From contig NZ_CP049199.1 in NCBI RefSeq assembly GCF_011045195.1, positions 4,323,501-4,387,500 of the forward strand: 64,000 nucleotides of DNA, given 5' to 3'. Under the pieces are notes generated by a model. The model did no database searches. It worked only from the letters and a program-made list of their open reading frames with translations, and was not told where the DNA came from. The stretch is from Caulobacter soli. GTDB lineage: Bacteria > Pseudomonadota > Alphaproteobacteria > Caulobacterales > Caulobacteraceae. Below are positions 34,276-43,471 of this stretch, in pieces. Position numbers and translations under genes: made by a program. Each line of letters begins with the position of its first letter. Position 1 is the stretch's first letter.

Positions 34276-35421
34276 TCACCATCGACGCTGGGCCGGCTGC
34301 AGACGGCTTTGCCCCACCTTCGAATAGGTCGAACCCGGACGATAGTCGGCCAGCCCCGGAATCTCTTCCGGAACGGGCGACATCGCCGCCACGTCCGTGC
34401 CGGGCGCGTTCACGCCGCCCACCGGGATCAGCACCCCACGAGCCGGGCGCGAGGCCGCCGCCGCCATGACCGGCGAGGCCGCCGGGGCGCGAGGCGCGCC
34501 GGCCGCGTCGTTGACGCACTGGGCGGTGTCGCTCAGGGCGTGCTGACCCAGGCAGAAGACGTCCTCGTACTGCGGACCGGCCACGGCCAGGCACTGGTAG
34601 AGATTCAGCTTGGCCATCGTCATGCATTTGGCGCTCGTCTCCTCGCGCATGATCTTGTCCAAGCCGTCGACATGGTCGTCGTCGGCCGCGCCCAGCAGGG
34701 CCAGGGCGGCCAGGGCCGTGGCCCGCACGGTCACCGGCGTGAAAGCCGCCCCGCCCTCGCCGAACCCGCCGAAGTCTCCGCCTCGACCCTCGCGCGGCGC
34801 GGTCGCCGCCTGGATCAGCCGGCCCGCGTCCTCCTCGCCGGGATTGAAGAAGGTCTCCGACATCGCCTTGATCCGGGCCAGGCGGCCGGCCCCGTCGACG
34901 ATGGGACCGCGCGACCAGTCATCGCGCTGAACATCGTAGGCCGCCTGCTTGACCGCCCGGCCGGCGGCGTCCAGCGGCGCGCCGCGCTTGAGCAGGGCCG
35001 CCTGGGCCCGGCTGGCGGCGGCGCCGACGCCCTCGATCTCGGTCACGCTTTCAGGATCATCCCGCAGCCGAGCGATCAGCACCTCGGGCGGCGTGTCGCG
35101 CGTGGCCTGGCGGACGCCGTCGATGAAGGCCTGCTCCTGCAAGGCCGCGATGGCCCCGTAGGCGATCATGCCGGCGTCCAGTTGCTCGGCGCGATAGGCC
35201 GAACCCTTGGCCAGGGCGTCGGCGACACCCCCGCCGTCCGCGAAGGTCGCCTGAATGCCGCCGGCCCCGCGGGTGTAGGTTTCGAAGGCGCTGGCGGCGG
35301 CGACGACGTCGCGGGCCAGGCTGACGCCGGGTTCGCTCCGCTCCTGACGAGCGACCGCGAAGCCGGACACGGCGACCACGGCGACGAGCGTGCTCGTCGC
35401 CCAAAAGACAGGTTGTCTCAT
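34276..35421 (-). CDS. Secreted protein of unknown function, paralogue A
   Basis: A 381-residue exported protein, very similar to the one at 37826-38869. It begins with an uncleaved-anchor or signal-like helix (VFWATSTLVAVVAVSGFAVA). A helical region rich in Ala follows (SLARDVVAAASAFETYTRGA, LDAGMIAYGAIAALQEQAFI), then a Gly-rich loop, and a Cys-containing domain KCMTMAKLNLYQCLAVAG ... DVFCLGQHALSDTAQCVNDA with four cysteines conserved in both copies. The C-terminus is Ala/Pro-rich and 34 residues longer here. No enzymatic motif is seen. The two genes share a 22-bp element upstream and probably a regulator. Confidence 0.75.
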   Translation of the reverse strand: MRQPVFWATSTLVAVVAVSGFAVARQERSEPGVSLARDVVAAASAFETYTRGAGGIQATFADGGGVADALAKGSAYRAEQLDAGMIAYGAIAALQEQAFIDGVRQATRDTPPEVLIARLRDDPESVTEIEGVGAAASRAQAALLKRGAPLDAAGRAVKQAAYDVQRDDWSRGPIVDGAGRLARIKAMSETFFNPGEEDAGRLIQAATAPREGRGGDFGGFGEGGAAFTPVTVRATALAALALLGAADDDHVDGLDKIMREETSAKCMTMAKLNLYQCLAVAGPQYEDVFCLGQHALSDTAQCVNDAAGAPRAPAASPVMAAAASRPARGVLIPVGGVNAPGTDVAAMSPVPEEIPGLADYRPGSTYSKVGQSRLQPAQRRW

Positions 35422-35597
35422 CTTGATAGCCCCAGGACCGAAACCGGCCCTCCTGAACGTCCCTCAAGTTGAGCATTCCGCAATATTCGCTGAAAATCGA
35501 GTTAATAAGTTCACTTATTTTACCAATTAACTTCGACGAATATGGAAATAAGCTTGACAATTACAGTATATGGATAACAATTTTCATGTATATGAAC

Positions 35598-35619
35598 AAA
35601 TGTCGCGTTGTCGACACTT
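35598..35619. promoter_or_regulatory. Shared upstream element of the secreted paralogues, copy A
   Basis: AAATGTCG-N7-GACACTT lies 177 bp before the start of paralogue A, inside a 250-bp AT-rich gap. The same bases with the same spacing occur 179 bp before paralogue B (39048-39069). The halves are nearly inverted repeats (AAATGTC/GACACTT), as expected for a dimeric protein site. Confidence 0.5.
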
Positions 35620-35669
35620 TTCAAGCTTAGCCGGTGGGGCGGCTTTCCATGAGCCGCCCCACGCCACGT

Positions 35670-36850
<1,181 letters not shown>

Positions 36851-36981
36851 TCGTTTTGCGAATAATAATGGCTTTGGTCATCGCGACGGACATGGCGCAG
36901 CTCTCTAGGGACCAAAGCGGCGGATGTAAACCGCCGGCGATCTTCGCCGCCCCGCTCGACCGTTCGGGGAGCTCCAGATTT

Positions 36982-37002
36982 AACTATCTTTTTGCGATAG
37001 TT
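36982..37002. promoter_or_regulatory. Inverted repeat before the peptidoglycan-binding gene
   Basis: AACTATC-N7-GATAGTT in an AT-rich patch 40 bp before the start at 37042. It may be an operator or a small hairpin in the untranslated leader; it lies about 90 bp upstream of the asd leader on the other strand. Confidence 0.4.
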
Positions 37003-37041
37003 ACAGGGTAAAATCAACCTGGAGAAATCGGGGGCTCAGCC

Positions 37042-37818
37042 ATGTCACAGTACTCGCCAAACCGCGTGACGGCTGAACTGGCTTTCAACGGTCCGGTCCA
37101 AAAGGGCGCCAAGGGCTTTCAGGCCAAGCGCGTCCAGGAGTGGCTCTCCCTTCATCGCTTCGGGCTGGAGATCGACGAGGATTTCGGTCCCGCCACCCTG
37201 CTCCAGGTCAAGGCCTTCCAGACCAAGTTCGGCCTCCAGCCGACCGGCGTGGTGGATCTCGCCACGCATCAAGCCCTGACCGGCCCGCTGGACCATGCGA
37301 TCCAGCTGCTCCCGCCCAACGGAGGCTCACTGACGCAGCTGATCGTCGCCCACGCGGCGCAACACGTGGCGCAGTCGCCGGGCGAGGCCGGGGGCGACAA
37401 TCGGGGTCCGTGGGTTCGCGCCTATATGGGCTGGGAGGGCAAGCCCGCCCTGTGGTGCGCGGGCTTCGCCTGTTTCGCCCTCGAACAGGCGGCCACGGCC
37501 CTGGGCGTCCAACAGCCGATCGCGTCGTCGCAAGGTTGCGACGCGCTGGCCGACCGGGCCAAGCACATCGGGAAATTCGTCAGCGGCGCGGACGTCGCCA
37601 GCGGCGCGTTCAAGAAGTCCGCCATCGTGCCGGGCAGCTTCTTTCTCATCCGGGCCACGCCCACCGACTGGACGCATGTCGGCGTGGTGAACGTGGCCGG
37701 CGACGACTCCTTCTCCACCTACGAGGGCAACACCCGCGGCAACAATGGGCCAACCAACGGCTCGGTCGCCGTGGCGGGCGCCAGAGGTTACGACCACAAG
37801 GACTTCATAGTCTGGTAG
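37042..37818 (+). CDS. Peptidoglycan-binding protein with CHAP-like amidase domain
   Basis: A 258-residue protein. Residues 20-85 form a peptidoglycan-binding repeat (RVQEWLSLHRFGLEIDEDFG, VKAFQTKFGLQPTGVVDLAT). Residues 120-258 look like a CHAP-type cysteine peptidase: ALWCAGFACFALEQA supplies Cys, TDWTHVGVVNVAG the His, and YEGNTRG the third residue. It probably cuts amide bonds in peptidoglycan. No signal peptide is visible, as in phage endolysins and some contact-delivered effectors, but no phage genes are nearby. The ATG at 37042 follows GGAGAAATCGGGGG. The stop is 8 bp from the convergent paralogue B. Confidence 0.78.
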   Translation: MSQYSPNRVTAELAFNGPVQKGAKGFQAKRVQEWLSLHRFGLEIDEDFGPATLLQVKAFQTKFGLQPTGVVDLATHQALTGPLDHAIQLLPPNGGSLTQLIVAHAAQHVAQSPGEAGGDNRGPWVRAYMGWEGKPALWCAGFACFALEQAATALGVQQPIASSQGCDALADRAKHIGKFVSGADVASGAFKKSAIVPGSFFLIRATPTDWTHVGVVNVAGDDSFSTYEGNTRGNNGPTNGSVAVAGARGYDHKDFIVW

Positions 37819-37825
37819 AGCGCGC

Positions 37826-38869
37826 CTACGGGACCGGGATCGGCGACATCGCCGCCACATTCGTACCGCCCACCGGGATCATGAAGCCCGGCTTCGGCCG
37901 CGAGACCGGCGCCGCCGCCGGCAGGGCCGGAGCGCTGGCCCCGCCGGCCGCGTCGTTGACGCACTGGGCGGTGTCGATCAGGGCGTGCTGGCCCAGGCAG
38001 AAGACGTCCTCGTAGTGCGGACCGGCCACGGCCAGGCACTGGTAGAGATTCAGCTTGGCCATCTTCATGCAGTAGCCGCTCTTCTTCTCGTGCATGACGA
38101 CATCCAGCTTGGCCACGTCCTCGTCGCCGGCCGCGCCCAGCACGGCCAGGGCCGCCAGGGCCGCGGCGCGCACGGTCACCGGAGTGAAGGCCGCCCCGCC
38201 CTCGCCGCCCCCGCCGAAACCAGAGGCGCCGCCCGTCTCGCGCGGCGCGGTCGCCGCCTGGATCAGTCGGCCGGCGTCGTCCTCGCCGGGCGTGAAGAAG
38301 ACCGCCGACATCGCCTTGACCTTGGCCAGGCGGCCGGCGTTGTCGGCGATCGGGCCCTTGGACCAGTCCTGGCGCTGGACGTCGTAGGCCGCCTGCTTGA
38401 CCGCCTTGCCCGTCACGCCCAGCGGCGCGCCGCGCCCCCGCAGGGCCGCCTGGGCCCGACTGGCGGCGGCCCCGACGCCGTCGATCTCGATGACGCTCTC
38501 GGGATTCGCCTCCAGGCGCGCGATCAGTGTCTCGGGCGGCATTTCCCGCGCGGCCTGGCGGACGCCGGCGATGAAGGCCTCCTCCTGCAGCGCCGCGATC
38601 GCGCCATAGGCGATCATGCCGGCGTCCAGCTGCTCCGGCTGATACGCCGCCCCCTTGGCCAGGGCCTCGGCGACGGTGTCGCCGTTGCTGAACCCCGCCG
38701 AAATCGTCCCGGCCCCGCGCGTGTAGGTTTCGAAGGCGCTGGCCGCGGCCACCACGTCGCGGGCCAGGCTGACCCCGGGCGCGCTGCGCTCCTGGCGGGC
38801 GACGGCAAAACCGGAAACGGCGACGACGGCGATCAGCGCGCTCGTCGCCCAAAGAACAGGATACTTCAT
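37826..38869 (-). CDS. Secreted protein of unknown function, paralogue B
   Basis: A 347-residue exported protein with high identity to the product at 34276-35421 along nearly its whole length. The N-terminal helix (VLWATSALIAVVAVSGFAVA), the segment SLARDVVAAASAFETYTRGA, LDAGMIAYGAIAALQEEAFI, and the four-Cys domain (YCMKMAKLNLYQCLAVAG ... DVFCLGQHALIDTAQCVNDA) are shared almost unchanged. The C-terminal tail is shorter. The Cys pattern suggests two disulphides and a periplasmic location. The duplication is separated by asd and the CHAP-like gene, so it is not a simple tandem. Function not recognised. Confidence 0.75.
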   Translation of the reverse strand: MKYPVLWATSALIAVVAVSGFAVARQERSAPGVSLARDVVAAASAFETYTRGAGTISAGFSNGDTVAEALAKGAAYQPEQLDAGMIAYGAIAALQEEAFIAGVRQAAREMPPETLIARLEANPESVIEIDGVGAAASRAQAALRGRGAPLGVTGKAVKQAAYDVQRQDWSKGPIADNAGRLAKVKAMSAVFFTPGEDDAGRLIQAATAPRETGGASGFGGGGEGGAAFTPVTVRAAALAALAVLGAAGDEDVAKLDVVMHEKKSGYCMKMAKLNLYQCLAVAGPHYEDVFCLGQHALIDTAQCVNDAAGGASAPALPAAAPVSRPKPGFMIPVGGTNVAAMSPIPVP

Positions 38870-39047
38870 GATGATGGCCCCAGACCGAACTTGAGGCCTA
38901 TTGGGCGATCGTCGCGGTTGATCACGCCCTAATCTTCATGCTCACCAGGACGTTAAGGTCCGAGTATTCGACGGTTTTAAGCGCGCGTTTTGTCGCACCA
39001 AAGTTCTACATATCAGCCATATGTCGACTTCAGATCATTATTTAGTG

Positions 39048-39069
39048 AAATGTCGGATAGTAGACACTT
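39048..39069. promoter_or_regulatory. Shared upstream element of the secreted paralogues, copy B
   Basis: AAATGTCG-N7-GACACTT, 179 bp before the start of paralogue B. The surrounding 300-bp gap (38870-39170) is AT-rich in its middle and has two further TGTCG sites (TTTTGTCGCACC and ATATGTCGACTT). Nothing else is seen in the gap. Confidence 0.5.
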
Positions 39070-39170
39070 AAATAGATGTCCACTCACAGCACCCCAAAAT
39101 CGCGAAACCTTGGCCCTCGCCGCGCCATGACGACGTCCGAAAACCGCGAGACGACGCCCCGTCCGGGGCT

Positions 39171-40691
39171 ATGATCGGGCGCATGGACCTCGATCCCGAC
39201 GTTTGCTACCGCGCCATCCAGACCCGAGACGCCCGTTTCGACGGGCGGCTGTTCGTGGCCGTGAAGACGAAGGGTATCTACTGCCGGCCGGTCTGCCCGG
39301 CCCGCACGCCGCTGCGCCAGAACGTCACCTTCCACGCCACCGCCGCCTCGGCCCAGGAGGCCGGCTATCGCGCCTGCCTGCGCTGCCGGCCCGAAACCTC
39401 GCCGCAGTTGGGGGCCTGGAACGGGGCGTCCAACACCGTCTCGCGCGCCCTGGCGCTGATCGAGGCGGGCGCCCTTGATGACGGAGACGTGGAGACCCTG
39501 GCCGAACGGGTCGGCGTCGGCGGGCGGCAGCTGCGGCGGCTGTTCCTGCAACACCTGGGCGCGACGCCGGTCGGGGTGGCCCAGACCCGGCGGGTGCTGT
39601 TGGCCAAGCAGCTGATCCACGAGACCGATCTGCCGATGGGCGAGGTGGCCCTGGCCGCCGGCTTCGGCAGCGTGCGGCGCTTCAACGAGACCTTCCAGCA
39701 GCTCTACGACCGGCCGCCCGCCGCCCTGCGCCGCAGGAAGGCCATTGCCTCTTCCCATGGGGCCGCGCCGGCCGGCGAGGCCATCGCCCTGACCCTGCGC
39801 TACCGCCCGCCCTATGACTGGGACGGCATGCTGGCCTTCCTGGCGATGCGGGCGATCCCCGGCGTCGAGGCGGTGGACAACGACGTCTACCGCCGGGTCA
39901 TCGCCCTGGACGGCGCGGCCGGGACCATCGCCGTGACGCCGATCGGCGGCGACCGGCTGAGCGTGGCGGTGCGGTTCCCCAAGCCCTCGGCCCTGCCCCG
40001 CATCCTGGCCCGGGTGCGGGGGGTGTTCGACCTGTCGGCCGACCCGGTCGGCATCGGCGAGGTGCTGTCGGGCGATCCGGACCTGGCGCGGATGGTGGCC
40101 CTGCGCCCCGGCCTACGGGTGCCCGGCGCCTGGGACGGGTTCGAGCTGGCGGTGCGGGCGATCCTGGGCCAGCAGATCACCGTCGTCCAGGCCCGCAAGC
40201 TGGCTGGCGACCTGACCGCCGCATACGGCGAGCCGCTGCCGGAGCCCTTCGCCGAGCCGGGCCTGACCCACGCCTTTCCAACCGCCCAGCGCCTGGCCGC
40301 CGCCGATCTTTCCGGCCTGAAGATGCCCGGCGCCCGCATCCGCTGCCTGTCGGGCATGGCCGCCGCCCTCGCCGCCGATCCGAACCTGTTGGCCCCGAAC
40401 GCCAGCCTGACGGAAATGGTCGCCCGCCTGCGCGCCCTGCCCGGCATCGGCGAATGGACGGCCCAGTACATCGCCATGCGCCAGCTGCGTGAGCCCGACG
40501 CCTTCCCGGCCGCCGACGTCGCCCTGATGCGCGCCCTGGCCGACGCCGACGGTGTTCGTCCGACAACGGATCAACTGCTGGCGAGAGCCGAGGCCTGGCG
40601 GCCGTGGCGAGCGTATGCGGCCCTGCACCTATGGGCTTCGCTGGCCGACGAGGGCGCGCCGCCGGTGCGGAAGGTGAAGCGTGCGGCCTGA
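39171..40691 (+). CDS. Ada regulatory domain fused to AlkA-type 3-methyladenine DNA glycosylase
   Basis: A 506-residue alkylation-response protein. Residues 10-80 are the Ada zinc domain, with the acceptor Cys38 in GIYCRPVC and the second pair in ACLRCRP. Residues 95-190 are an AraC helix-turn-helix pair (LAERVGVGGRQLRRLFLQHL, GEVALAAGFGSVRRFNETFQ). Residues 200-490 are an AlkA glycosylase with its N-terminal domain and HhH-GPD motif (LRALPGIGEWTAQYIAMR, then AADVAL with the catalytic Asp). It should sense DNA methylation, activate transcription, and excise 3-methyl purines. ATG 39183 is an alternative start. It overlaps the following ogt start by 11 bp. Confidence 0.93.
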   Translation: MIGRMDLDPDVCYRAIQTRDARFDGRLFVAVKTKGIYCRPVCPARTPLRQNVTFHATAASAQEAGYRACLRCRPETSPQLGAWNGASNTVSRALALIEAGALDDGDVETLAERVGVGGRQLRRLFLQHLGATPVGVAQTRRVLLAKQLIHETDLPMGEVALAAGFGSVRRFNETFQQLYDRPPAALRRRKAIASSHGAAPAGEAIALTLRYRPPYDWDGMLAFLAMRAIPGVEAVDNDVYRRVIALDGAAGTIAVTPIGGDRLSVAVRFPKPSALPRILARVRGVFDLSADPVGIGEVLSGDPDLARMVALRPGLRVPGAWDGFELAVRAILGQQITVVQARKLAGDLTAAYGEPLPEPFAEPGLTHAFPTAQRLAAADLSGLKMPGARIRCLSGMAAALAADPNLLAPNASLTEMVARLRALPGIGEWTAQYIAMRQLREPDAFPAADVALMRALADADGVRPTTDQLLARAEAWRPWRAYAALHLWASLADEGAPPVRKVKRAA

Positions 40692-41199
40692 GGTTCTGAC
40701 GCTCGACACCCTGAACACGCCCATCGGCGAGATCGACGTGGTCACCGACGTCCAGGGTCGGCTGCGGGTGCTGGAGTTCCACGACCAGCCCCAGCGCCTG
40801 GCCCGGGCTCTGCATCTGCACCATCGCGGCCAGACCGTGGAAGCCAGTCCCGCGCCGACGGCGGTGCGCGACGGGCTGGCCGCCTATTTCGCCGGGGAAC
40901 TCGCGGCGTTGAAGGCCGTGCCCTGGACGATCGGCGGTACAGCCTTCCAGCACCAGATGTGGAACGCCCTCGTCGAGATCCCGCTGGGCCAGGCCACGAC
41001 CTACGCCCGCCTGGCCGAGCGGCTAGGCCGCCCCTCGGCGGTGCGCGCCGTCGGCGCGGCCAACGGCGCCAACCCAATCGCCATCGTCGTACCCTGCCAC
41101 CGGGTGATCGGCGCCGACGGCGCGCTGACCGGCTATGGCGGCGGGATCGAGCGCAAGCGCTGGCTGCTGGCTCACGAGAGCCGTCAGGTCCGCCAATAG
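40681..41199 (+). CDS. ogt: Methylated-DNA--protein-cysteine methyltransferase
   Basis: Removes methyl groups from O6-methylguanine onto its own cysteine. The 172-residue protein has the N-terminal TPIGEIDVVTD strand, the DNA-recognition helix YARLAERLGRPSAVRAVGAAN, and the active-site IVVPCHRVI with Cys139. The GTG start at 40681 lies within the end of the Ada-AlkA gene, so translation is coupled. Together the two cover 3-methyl purines, phosphotriesters and O6-methylguanine. The protein is also homologous to the C-terminal half of the gene at 590. Confidence 0.93.
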   Translation: MRPEVLTLDTLNTPIGEIDVVTDVQGRLRVLEFHDQPQRLARALHLHHRGQTVEASPAPTAVRDGLAAYFAGELAALKAVPWTIGGTAFQHQMWNALVEIPLGQATTYARLAERLGRPSAVRAVGAANGANPIAIVVPCHRVIGADGALTGYGGGIERKRWLLAHESRQVRQ

Positions 41200-41411
41200 C
41201 CGTTGGCGGCCGCCACGGTCTGGAAGTTGATCGCCACCACCTGGGACGAGGCGATCAGCGCGTCGGCGTCCTTTTCGTAGACCTCGCGCAGGCGCAGGCG
41301 GATCTGCTCGTCGGGCTGGGTCTTCTTGACCGCCACCCGCGACAGCTTGATGGCCAGGTCGAAACCCAGTTCCGGTGTTTCGGTCAGCAGTGACGGCAAC
41401 CAGGTTTCCAC
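41184..41411 (-). CDS. Small conserved hypothetical protein
   Basis: A 75-residue protein starting with GTG behind AAGGGAGCTCGCC. It is charged and helical (LAIKLSRVAVKKTQPDEQIR, LRLREVYEKDADALIAS) with no signal or membrane segment. Its end overlaps the ogt stop by 16 bp (convergent). The good ribosome site and regular helical pattern support a real gene; function unknown. Confidence 0.55.
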   Translation of the reverse strand: METWLPSLLTETPELGFDLAIKLSRVAVKKTQPDEQIRLRLREVYEKDADALIASSQVVAINFQTVAAANGYWRT

Positions 41412-41568
41412 GGCGAGCTCCCTTTGTGATTGCGCCGACGCTAGGCCTAACCAGGCCGCGTGAAGCGAACGAAAGCATCGCCCTTTGCCGATTCCGGACC
41501 CATTCGACGCGCGTTGCCTCGCTTGGCCCAGGCCGTAAGATGGCCAGGCCTCGTGGAACCCCAGCGTC

Positions 41569-43332
41569 ATGCAGCTTTCCCTCCCGACCTCCACCTCCGT
41601 GCGCTGGCTAAGCTGGCTGCGGCGGCGGATCCGGTCCAGCGAGCTGTGGCTGATCGCGGTGGCCACCCTGATCGGAGCGGGGGCCGGGGCCCTGGCGGTG
41701 CTGCAGGCCAAGCTGGCCCACGGCCTGCAGGTGCTGCTGTTCGCCATCGACATGGACGAGCGGCTCAGCGCCCAGAGCGTCATCGCTCCGTGGCGGACCC
41801 TGGCCATCCCGCTGGGCGGCCTGGTGCTGGGCCTCGCCACCTGGGCCTGGCTGAAATACCGCCCCAAGCCCGCTGTCGACCCGGTCGAGGCCAACGCCCT
41901 GCACGGCGGCCACCTGTCGATCCGCGACAGCGCCTTCATCTGTAGCCAGACCATGCTGTCGAACGGCGTCGGGGCGTCGGTCGGGCTGGAGGCCGCCTAC
42001 GCCCAGGCCGGGGCGGCCATCGCCTCGTTCGCCGGCCAGAGGCTGAACCTGCGCCGAGCCGACATGCGCACCCTGGTGGGCGCCGGGGCCGGAGCGGCCA
42101 TCGCCGCGGCCTTCGGCGCGCCGCTGACGGGGGCCTTCTACGCGTTCGAGATCGTCATCGGCGCCTACACCGTCGCCAACCTGGCCCCCGTGGCCGCCGC
42201 CGCCCTGGCCGCGGTGCTGGTGGCCGGGCGGATGGGCGGCCTGCCCTATCTGCTGAAGACCTCGACCCCGGCCGTGCAGTCGTGGTTCGACTACGGCCTC
42301 TACGCCCTGCTGGGCGTGATCTGCGCCTTCGCCGGTATCGCCCTGATGCGGCTGGTGGCCACGGCCGACCGTTGGGTGGGCAAGTCGAAACTGCCCAAGA
42401 CCCTGCGTCCGATGGTGGGGGGCGCGGCCCTGGCGGTCATGGCCATGATCACGCCCCAGACCCTGTCGGCCGGCCACGGCGCGCTGCACGTCAACCTGAC
42501 GGCGGACCTGGGCCTGAAGATGCTGGTGATCCTGCTGGCCATGAAGGCCCTGGCCAGCGTGGTGTCGCTGAGCTTCGGCTTCCGGGGCGGCCTGTTCTTC
42601 GCCTCGCTGTTCCTGGGCGTGCTGGTCGGCCAGATCTTCGCGGCCCTGACCGTGTTCGTGCCCTGGTTGCCGTCGCTGGACCCGACGGTGGCGGCCCTGG
42701 TCGGACTGGGGGCGTTCGGGGTGGCGGTCGTCGGCGGCCCCTTCACCATGTCCTTCCTGGTGCTGGAGGCGACCGGCGACTTCACCGTGGCCGCCGCCGC
42801 CCTGGTGGCCTCGCTGATCGCCAGCGCCCTGGTGCGCGAGACCTTCGGCTATTCGTTCTCGACCTGGCGGCTGCACCTGCGCGGCGAGACCATCCGCAGC
42901 GCCCACGACGTATCCTGGATGCGCCCCCTGACCGCCGGGCGGATGATGCGCAAGGACGTCAAGACCGTGCAGGGCGAGGCCACCCTGGCCGAGTTCCGTC
43001 GCCGCTACCCGCTGGGCTCGACCAAGCGGGTGGTGATCCTGGACGCCGCCGGCCGCTACGCCGGCATCGTCCGCACGGCCCTGGCCTACGCCCATCCCGA
43101 CGACAGCGAGATGACCGTGGCGACCCTGGCCCTCTACGCCGACACCGCCCTGCTGCCCGACCAGTCGATCAAGGACGTCATGCGCGCCTTCGACCACACC
43201 CAGGCGGACGAGCTGGCCGTGGTCGACGCCAACCACGCGGTGATCGGGATCTTGTCCGAGGCCTACGCGACGCGGCGGTATGCGGAGGAGCTGGACAAGG
43301 CGCGGCGGGAGCTGACGGGGGAAGTCACCTAG
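41569..43332 (+). CDS. ClC-type chloride channel/transporter with C-terminal CBS domains and atypical filter
   Basis: A 587-residue membrane protein with the ClC helix pattern (about residues 25-425) and a cytoplasmic part with two CBS-like repeats (450-580). The permeation segments differ from the textbook forms. The region of GSGIP reads AVDPV, and that of GREGP reads GLEAA at residues 139-143, keeping the gating Glu (Glu141) but not Arg, Gly or Pro. The third filter region reads GFRGGLFFASLF. The Glu suggests a Cl-/H+ exchanger, but anion selectivity cannot be predicted. The ATG at 41569 was chosen for the basic start before the first helix. Confidence 0.88.
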   Translation: MQLSLPTSTSVRWLSWLRRRIRSSELWLIAVATLIGAGAGALAVLQAKLAHGLQVLLFAIDMDERLSAQSVIAPWRTLAIPLGGLVLGLATWAWLKYRPKPAVDPVEANALHGGHLSIRDSAFICSQTMLSNGVGASVGLEAAYAQAGAAIASFAGQRLNLRRADMRTLVGAGAGAAIAAAFGAPLTGAFYAFEIVIGAYTVANLAPVAAAALAAVLVAGRMGGLPYLLKTSTPAVQSWFDYGLYALLGVICAFAGIALMRLVATADRWVGKSKLPKTLRPMVGGAALAVMAMITPQTLSAGHGALHVNLTADLGLKMLVILLAMKALASVVSLSFGFRGGLFFASLFLGVLVGQIFAALTVFVPWLPSLDPTVAALVGLGAFGVAVVGGPFTMSFLVLEATGDFTVAAAALVASLIASALVRETFGYSFSTWRLHLRGETIRSAHDVSWMRPLTAGRMMRKDVKTVQGEATLAEFRRRYPLGSTKRVVILDAAGRYAGIVRTALAYAHPDDSEMTVATLALYADTALLPDQSIKDVMRAFDHTQADELAVVDANHAVIGILSEAYATRRYAEELDKARRELTGEVT

Positions 43333-43340
43333 GTTTAGAG

Positions 43341-43467
43341 CCGCTCATCCCGGCGAATGCCGGGACCCAGATGGAATAACGCTGGGCCTGACGCCAGACG
43401 CGCAGAGCCCTTCCAATCAGCCACTCAGCTATAGGATCTGGGTCCCGGCATTCGCCGGGATGAGCGG
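43341..43467. repeat. 127-bp dispersed palindromic element (family E, copy 2)
   Basis: Same ends (CCGCTCATCCCGGCGAATGC) and same core words (CTGACGCC, CCAATCAGCCAC) as at 25261 and 61524. It sits between convergent genes, within 5 bp of the end of the PHP-hydrolase gene. Confidence 0.88.
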
Positions 43468-43471
43468 GTTT

